A stretch of 64,000 nt of DNA from the NCBI GenBank assembly GCA_004194705.1, contig SADC01001380.1, forward strand, positions 62,001 to 126,000. The letters run 5' to 3'. The position numbers and the translations under genes were made by a program. The DNA comes from Ditylenchus dipsaci (lineage: Eukaryota > Nematoda > Chromadorea > Rhabditida > Anguinidae). Positions 58,701 to 64,000 of the stretch are shown one piece after another (within the stretch, counting starts at the first letter, position 1; each line of letters opens with the position of its first letter). The notes below the pieces were generated by a model. The model was not told the origin of the DNA, did no database searches, and was given only the letters and a program-made list of their open reading frames with translations.

Positions 58701-61700
58701 TTAGCCCGATTTTCGAAAATTTTCACCGGTTTTGTTTTGACAGTTTGGTTCCAAATATCGCAAGGATTCCGATTTTGCCGATCGTTTTTCAGAGATCCAG
58801 ATTTTTTTCCTATAAAAAGCAAAAACTCGATTTAAACACAGGCTTTTTCAAAAATCCCTGTCCTTATATCGAGTTTTTGCTTTTTAGAAGAAAAAAATCT
58901 GGATTTCTAAAAAACGATCGGCAAAATCGGAATCCTTGCCATATTTGGAACCAGACTGACAAAACCGGTGAAAATTTTCGAAAATCGGGCTAAAAAAAGG
59001 GATGGTATTTAATTTTGGCCATAAACTCGACGTGGCCATAAAATACTGAATTTTGGCCATAAACTTTTGAATTTTGGCCATAAACTTTTGAATTCTGGCC
59101 ATAAACTTCTGAATTTTGACTATAAACTCGAATGAGGCCATGAAACGCTGAATTTCGGCCATAAATTATTGGGTATTGGCCATAAACTCGGGTTGGCTCT
59201 AGGACAATTGAATTTCGTCACCAGTTTCGCTGCGTTATATAACTGTGTTATTACACTTTTCATCCTTGCAAATTTGCATGTCTTCCGCATCAATATTAGA
59301 ATTCTGTGTGTTTAGAATTATCAAGCTCAACGAATGACAATGAAGTTCACCGTGATGTCGGCTCTCCTGATGCCTTTTTCAGCGGTTGCTTGCGCTTTGG
59401 CACCTGGAGTCGCTATTCTAGGTGAGTGTCTTTGATTGACTGGTGGTTCATGTTCTGACTAGGTCTATTTTTCAGTTGGCTAACAACATGTGCTCTACGC
59501 TCCGATTGCATCAACTCCAGTGCTTTTCAAAGTAAGTTTATTCAATTGCAGGCAATTGTTCCAACTATCTCAATGGCCGTGGTTATGATCGTGCGTTCAG
59601 ACTTGGCCTTCCGTTGATCAGTGAGTGCTTAAGTGACATTAACCCATTCTGTATTAGAGTGTGCTCCTTCGAAAAAGTCTTCAGCCGAATTGACCTCCAG
59701 CAGAAGCAGCAGCAATGAAAATGGAGTATTGTTTCCCTATCACAATTGTATTTCGATGTGATCTAATGATCTGAATAAAATTGTTTTTAGTACATCAGGT
59801 TTTTTGAGGATACCGTGTTTGTTGTTTCTTTCCGTGGATAATATTATTATTTTGTAAGGTCAACATGAGTGGCGAGCTCTCTATTGGCCTATTAGTAAAT
59901 AATTGAAAAAATTGGACGGTTGCTATCTGCTATCCCTGCGCTTTGGTTGGTCATCTATCGTACCTTTCTTTGTTATAAATTTTCGGCCGGCTGTCTTGGT
60001 CTTTTTTGCACTGCACTAGCTGTATCCCAACCCTGGCTGAATGACGTGGTTAGTGTGTCTGCGGGAGTGAATTTATTAGAGTCTTTTTCCTGGAGTGGTG
60101 AATAATAGGTGAATTTCACAGAAGAGGGACCCAGGCTGTGATTCGGGGAAGTTCGATAAAAAGTGCGTTTTAAAAAATGCTTAAAGGCCTGACCTCTTCC
60201 TACTCGGTGGTCCCCCGCCAATTCAAAAATTTTCCCTCGATCATTGGACTTCTGTACGGATTTTTCCGCCACGTTTCTAACAAAACTAGGCCTGAAATCA
60301 AATTTTAGGCTTAGTTTTGTTAGAAACCTAGCGGAAAAATCCGTACAGAAGTCCAATGATCAAGGGAAAATTTTTGAATTGGCGGGGACCACCGAGTAGG
60401 AAGAGGTCAGGCCCTTTAAGGAAAGTTTCTGGGTCTTTTTTCAAATAAAAAAATTTCTGAAAGGTTTGCAGGGCCGAAAAACCAACCCACGATTGTTGGG
60501 CATCCTCCAGATGGCTCTTGAGATCTACTTACTTGAATTAGTGATATTTACCTGAGAAACAAGAAAGGAGGTGTAAAGAAAGGTTTGTAAAGAACAAAAC
60601 CTGGTTTCAACTTATCAACACCTGAGAAACTGAGGTAGTCTAAACTGAGGTACTCGACCACCTCCGAGTGTATACCCAAGGTAGACCTATCCAAGTACTA
60701 ATTAGATATTGAGATTATGAATAGTCAAAACATCAATTTGATCATAACCAACCATTTCAGTACAAAATTTTAAGTTTAATACTATAGTTCGTGCGACATT
60801 TGGAGGTGATAATACTTTGGTGGGCCGATTGACTTGTAGACCAATTGTAGACCAATGACGTAGAGCCAACTTGAGTTCAATATTTTATGGCCAAAATCTG
60901 ATAATTTACGGCCAAAATTCGGGATATGAAGGCCAAATTTAAGTTTATGGCCAGAATTCAAAAGTTTATGGCCAAAATTCAATAATTTATGGCCAAAATT
61001 CAGTATTTTATGGCCACGTCGAGTTTATGGCCAAAATTAAATATTTTATGGCCAATTTTCAGTATTTTATGGCCAGTTTTAAATATTATCCTGAAAAAAG
61101 TGTCTGACCCGAGGCGGGGACGAACTTCTGTCCTTATATCGAGTGTCGACTGTATTTCAAAGCGGAATCATCATTGTGATTCCTGTGATTTCTTTTTTTA
61201 ACGATAGCCAAAATTCTGGAGTACAACGTGACAGAGAGTTTTCGGGGTTCAGCTTTAAAAACGCCAGCCCAAATAAAAATAATGAAAAACGTGACGGAGA
61301 AACATATTACAAACACTATATAGAGATACAGTTGCGGAAAAAAGTTACGGTCCGATCAAAATTTTTTTGATTTTTTATGCAAATTGCTGTGTACACGTAT
61401 ATTTTTCGAATAAAATTGAAAATCGAAATAGACAGTCCTGTGCAGAATTTCATGCACTACAAAACTGTCATTGCTGTTTAAAATATTTTAAACAAATTAT
61501 GTTGAGCATCGCCACTCATTCAAAAGTATCCGAAAAACAAGGTACGAAAAAAGTTACGGTCCAATAACATTTTGATCTTTTTTACATGCTTGTCTTCAAT
61601 TGTGAAAGATTACAGCATACATTTTTTCAGAGCCCTGAATTTTAGCTGCAATTTAGAAGGTCAAGCTTTTGCTTTAAATTGTTCTGAGAAAACTTATGAC

Positions 61701-63511
61701 CATCAACATAAAAGTGTCGACTTTTAGTCAAAATCAAAGTAAATGTAAGGAAAATGGTTGTTCGGTCACGTAAATACCAGCTATTCTTGAAAATTTTAAT
61801 ATCAAAAGCTAGCATTCAATGCATTTTCTAAAAGCTCTTTTATTTATCTACAAAATGGCATGTCGACTGCTCTTTTAGAATTAGACAGGGCTAAGAAACG
61901 GATGGTTGAAGTTGGAAAAAACAAAAATGTACCAAAATGAAGTAAAAAGAGGAGTTTTATAACTCTTCCAACTTCAACCATCCGTTTCTAAGCCCTGTCT
62001 AATTCTAAAAGAGCAGTCGACATGCCATTTTGTATATAAATAAAAGAGCTTTTAGAAAATGCATTAAATGCTAGCTTTTGATATTAAAATTTTCAAGAAT
62101 AGCTGGTATTTACGTGACCGAACAACCATTTTCCTTACATTTACTTTGATTTTGACTAAAAGTCGACACTTTTATGTTGATGGTCATAAGTTTTCTCAGA
62201 ACAACTTAAAGCAAAAGCTTGACCTTCTAAATTGCAGCTAAAATTCAGGGCTCTAAAAATATACGTGTACACAGCAATTTGCATAAAAAATCAAAAAAAT
62301 TTTGATCGGACCGTAACTTTTTTCCGCAACTGTATAACTTGTTTTTGACTTTTTCATACAAATAATCAAATTGTTACAGTCCGAACCGAGTTAACGGTCC
62401 CTATCTCAAGTTTTGAAAATTTCACGACCTATACAAAATCTTGTTACCAAATAGCAATAAATAAATAGCAATAAATCATAAATAGCAATAATTAACCAAA
62501 AAGAATTTAGCTTTATCAAAGGCTATAAATAAAAAGATTTCTCACCAGAAAGTTGGAAAAAAGTAGCCATTCCACTGCGAATGTCTTCATGGGCCAAGTT
62601 TTGATAAAAAGCTTTAAGTTTATTTTTGCGCAGCCACAGATCCATTTCATCCCCTAGTTTTTGGAGCACATTGAATATAGAAGTGTTTAGGCGTCGGGAA
62701 TCAGGAGAATGCTACAAACACTACTTAATAGTTGGCAAAAATGATTTACCATTTTCACTGACCTTAACAATGTGAGCACATGTAAGCAAACTGTCTCCTA
62801 AAATTAAAAACTGAAAATCACCGGAATTGAAAAAGGTAAAAAAACCTTTGGTTATACTATGCGCAAAGTCTAAAAGTGGAATCCGGGAAGCAGGATTGCC
62901 CGATAACAGCATTATCTGTAGAATTTTAAAAGTTTAAGGAAAGTTTCTAACTTCTTACTTGAGGTCTGTAGTTTTTGACATGTTCCACTGAACTAGTCAG
63001 TTTCAACAAATTCGTCAATGCGTTTCGATAAATGTGAGCTAAATTTGAAGAATTTGTTAGAATCTTTTTTTGCTTAAAAGAAGGACTACGAACCTTGGTG
63101 TGTGTCTCCCCAATTCACTTCTGAAATGATTTAAAAACTGCATTTTTGCTAATAATAGCCCAGCCTTTTGAATATCCAGCACGCCAAAGATTGGGCCATT
63201 TCAAATTGGGCCAAAATAAAGTGGATGATTCAGTTGTTTTGAACTGAGTTATTCACTTTATTTTGCCCCGACTTGAATGGGCCCAATTTGAAACGGCCCA
63301 GTCTTTGGCGTGCCGAATCCCCGACCGCAAGGATTATTTTTGAAATTGTTGGTAAGATGATTCGCAAAATGTTTGCCAACCTGGATGGGAGTAGTGAAAG
63401 TAGGCCAAACAAGCTCCAAATATAAGAGAAATAGCCACAAAAGATTCAGATGAGACGATGAACATAATAAAGACACACATTGATGCACCAAACAAGGAAA
63501 TCCACATATTA
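52795..63511 (-). CDS. SLC12 cation-chloride cotransporter, NKCC type (5' part outside window)
   Basis: Plasma-membrane symporter moving Cl- with Na+/K+. Fifteen exons join without a frame break: 63381-63511, 63094-63120, 62959-63038, 62846-62915, 62763-62797, 62546-62711, 56342-56450, 56135-56298, 55977-56096, 55169-55388, 54968-55124, 53953-54098, 53731-53901, 52914-52976 and 52795-52864 (stop). The first visible exon is late membrane segment (NMWISLFGASMCVFIMFIVS). Then come VNWGDTHQ, HVKNYRPQ, KAFYQNLAHEDIRSG and the regulatory domain with [32 protein letters not shown] and the family end VRGNQTSVLTFYS. An acidic insert (DDEEDEDEDLD) lies near 55330. [13 protein letters not shown] and 'SKFRI' favour NKCC/NCC over KCC. 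Intron 6 is 6.1 kb and full of transposons. Confidence 0.92.
53105..53505. mobile_element. hAT-like foldback (CCGTCC arms) in an SLC12 intron
   Basis: 401 bp, ends CATAGTGACCGCGCCGTCC and its inverse, with arms nearly meeting at the centre. It is flanked by cttgcagg and cttgcaag, an 8-bp duplication with one mismatch. The GACGG motif links it to the array at 5985-6240. Non-coding. Confidence 0.7.
54192..54500. repeat. MITE with an internal tRNA-like segment
   Basis: Ends AAGGGGCATGCTCG and its inverse, and an inner pair 'aaaaggcgggtac'/'gtacccgcctttt'. Between the arms lies a tRNA-Gly-like stretch at 54338-54407. A target duplication was not found. It lies in an SLC12 intron. Confidence 0.6.
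54338..54407 (+). tRNA. tRNA-Gly-like pseudogene or pol III promoter remnant
   Basis: GCATTGGTGGTCTAGTGTGA resembles the 5' part of tRNA-Gly with an A box, and GGTACGATTCCCAC fits a B box and T-arm. The 3' acceptor (GATGTAC) pairs poorly with the 5' acceptor (GCATTGG), and the anticodon stem is not convincing. It is probably not a functional tRNA. Confidence 0.35.
56739..57441. mobile_element. MULE-like element with 'ttggccatagaat' array ends
   Basis: 703 bp, ends GGGTTATATTTAAAATTGGCC and the inverse of GGGTGGTATTTAATTTTGGCC. Inward are about fourteen units of 'ttggccatagattttgaaaa' on the left and six inverted on the right. An exact 9-bp duplication tttctaaaa flanks it (56730-56738, 57442-57450). 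The core is an inverted repeat around 57175 ('gggtgtcgatgacactttt'). Non-coding; same family as the 59000-61091 element. Confidence 0.85.
57583..57823. repeat. MITE family M1, copy
   Basis: 241 bp, CCGTATTTTCTCTACTAATT end and its inverse (terminal G changed to A), TA at 57581-57582 and 57824-57825. In the long SLC12 intron. Confidence 0.8.
58239..58488. repeat. MITE family M1, copy
   Basis: 250 bp, CCGTATTTTCTCTAATTAGT end and its inverse, TA at 58237-58238 and 58489-58490. Interior 'gagctcgcggtaactaagaa' shared with other copies. In the long SLC12 intron. Confidence 0.85.
59340..59761 (+). CDS. Small secreted protein of unknown function, inside a transposon
   Basis: Four exons: 59340-59421, 59476-59531, 59552-59620 and 59658-59761, with GT-AG introns of 54, 20 and 37 bp (the 20-bp intron is suspiciously short). 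The start MKFTVMSALLMPFSAVACAL is a signal peptide. The mature part has TCALRSDC, QSNCSNYLNGRGYDRAF, a KCAPSKK segment, a Ser-rich run and PYHNCISM at the end, with six or so Cys after the leader. AATAAA follows at 59774. One base is short between exons 1 and 2: with it the total is 103 residues, without it exon 2 stops at once. No family was recognised. The Cys content suggests an extracellular peptide. Confidence 0.5.
60182..60418. repeat. Foldback MITE
   Basis: Ends TTAAAGGCCTGACCTCTTCC and its inverse (GGAAGAGGTCAGGCCCTTTAA type). The arms are nearly perfect to the centre near 60296 ('aaattttaggc'). Nested in the 59000-61091 element. Confidence 0.75.
61329..62332. mobile_element. Tc1-like foldback element, 1 kb
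   Basis: Ends CAGTTGCGGAAAAAAGTTAC and its inverse, flanked by TA (61327-61328, 62333-62334). A second copy of the end motif ('cgaaaaaagttacggtccaa') lies at 61550. The arms from about 61590 to 61930 and 61945 to 62250 form a near-perfect palindrome. No coding frame. In the long SLC12 intron. Confidence 0.8.
63179..63314. repeat. Short foldback in an SLC12 intron
   Basis: GCACGCCAAAGATTGGGCC and its inverse enclose 'ttgggccaaaataaagtg' and its inverse. About 136 bp; no clear duplication. Confidence 0.6.
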
Positions 63512-63559
63512 CTGAAATCATATAAATTAGTCTAATAGATTTATCGGTTTGTTAACATA

Positions 63560-63968
63560 CTTGCACGATTTTTTACAACACCGGCGCCGGAATTAAAAAA
63601 ATTAATTTTTTTAAAGGGTGGCGCCCAATAATTTGAGAAAGGTGTCGGCTTTATCATGATTCTTGTAGATTCGCTGTTTTTTCAATAACTTTGAATTTTT
63701 TTGAAAATATTCTTCAATTTTCTTCTCAGTTAAGTAGTACTGATATAAAAAAGTACATTTTTTATTATAAAATATCAATGTAATCGCAAAATTATCAGCG
63801 TTGCAGCCGGCTCCATAATTATACCTTGCTACCCGGCGCCGAAAATTAAAAAAAGCCTAGCGCCGGCGTCAGTGCCCTAATTATGCCCTGGAGCCCGAAA
63901 ATATTGCCACCGGCACCAAAACTTTGTAAATCCTGGCGCCGGCGCCCTTTTTTTCGAAACGGGCAAGT
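63560..63968. repeat. Foldback rich in GGCGCC palindromes
   Basis: Ends CTTGCACG...and CGGGCAAG, flanked by TA. 'ccggcgccgg'-type motifs recur near 63582, 63830, 63860, 63910 and 63937. It is the last feature in the window; an upstream SLC12 exon must lie beyond it. Confidence 0.5.
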
Positions 63969-64000
63969 ATGCTTGTTAGTGCCTTTTCGTCCTTTCCTTA

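Larger units (their letters stand above)
59000..61091. mobile_element. MULE-like element with 'ttggccataaact' array ends enclosing a gene
   Basis: 2092 bp. Left end GGATGGTATTTAATTTTGGCC, right end the inverse of GGATAATATTTAAAACTGGCC, with 7-9 array units on each side (59010-59190; 60880-61075). A 9-bp duplication taaaaaaag/tgaaaaaag (one mismatch) flanks it. The interior holds a small secreted protein gene and a foldback at 60182-60418. No transposase. Same family as the element at 56739-57441. Confidence 0.75.
58628..61152. mobile_element. pogo-like element hosting a second element
   Basis: Ends CAGTCGACTCTCGATATAAG and its inverse, flanked by TA (58626-58627, 61153-61154). Near the left end 58695-58998 is a long palindrome ('cgattttcgaaaattttcac'). 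The element at 59000-61091 is inserted close to the right end. Without it the pogo-like unit would be about 430 bp and non-coding. Confidence 0.7.

Noticed and set aside
10000..63968. Possible CRISPR array among the short tandem arrays
   Set aside because: Units are contiguous and imperfect with no unique spacers, they lie in inverted pairs, and the genome is eukaryotic.

Overview
The window is AT-rich nuclear DNA of a nematode. The clearest sign is a cuticle-collagen gene with the family N-terminal block, a Cys-flanked Gly-X-Y domain and the usual C-terminus. It is supported by an astacin protease with ShKT domains, many introns of about 40-60 bp ending in TTTTCAG-like sites, and acceptor-like sites just upstream of start codons that look like spliced-leader sites. 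The species cannot be fixed from the sequence.

Five host genes can be modelled across many exons: SMN (survival motor neuron, 8.4-9.6 kb, minus), an eIF4B/eIF4H-like RRM protein (31.7-33.4 kb, plus), an astacin metalloprotease (34.3-40.6 kb, plus), a cuticle collagen (42.4-45.2 kb, minus) and the C-terminal two thirds of an SLC12 cation-chloride cotransporter (52.8-63.5 kb, minus, continuing beyond the right edge). Smaller or broken host-like genes are a histone H3 pseudogene (1.6-2.1 kb), a ribosomal protein P1 copy (3.5-4.0 kb), an isolated signal-peptide exon (10.2 kb), a Piwi-like fragment (25.4-26.2 kb), a collagen remnant (41.4 kb) and a small secreted protein gene (59.3-59.8 kb).

Most of the rest is mobile DNA, often nested. 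Region 2.4-8.1 kb holds a CACTA-like inverted-repeat element carrying the P1 gene, a 1 kb hAT-like foldback with a MITE inside it, a second foldback family and a Tc1-like deletion derivative. Region 10.6-17.7 kb holds a Mutator-like (MULE) transposase gene split by a mariner element, next to a second MULE-like unit encoding a FLYWCH domain and a Ulp1-type protease remnant. Region 17.7-24.8 kb holds two copies of a CR1-like LINE, one split by a Harbinger-like element. Region 27.0-31.0 kb is a 4 kb element with an autonomous-looking CACTA-like element inside it. The astacin and SLC12 introns are loaded with insertions.

The unusual theme is a set of unrelated elements whose terminal inverted repeats are tandem arrays of a short motif (about 11-20 bp). 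Several have clean 8- or 9-bp target-site duplications, and at least one encloses a host-like gene. A second theme is single-base frame slips, mostly losses, in genes that otherwise look intact. These may be assembly errors rather than mutations, so pseudogene calls based on one slip are tentative.
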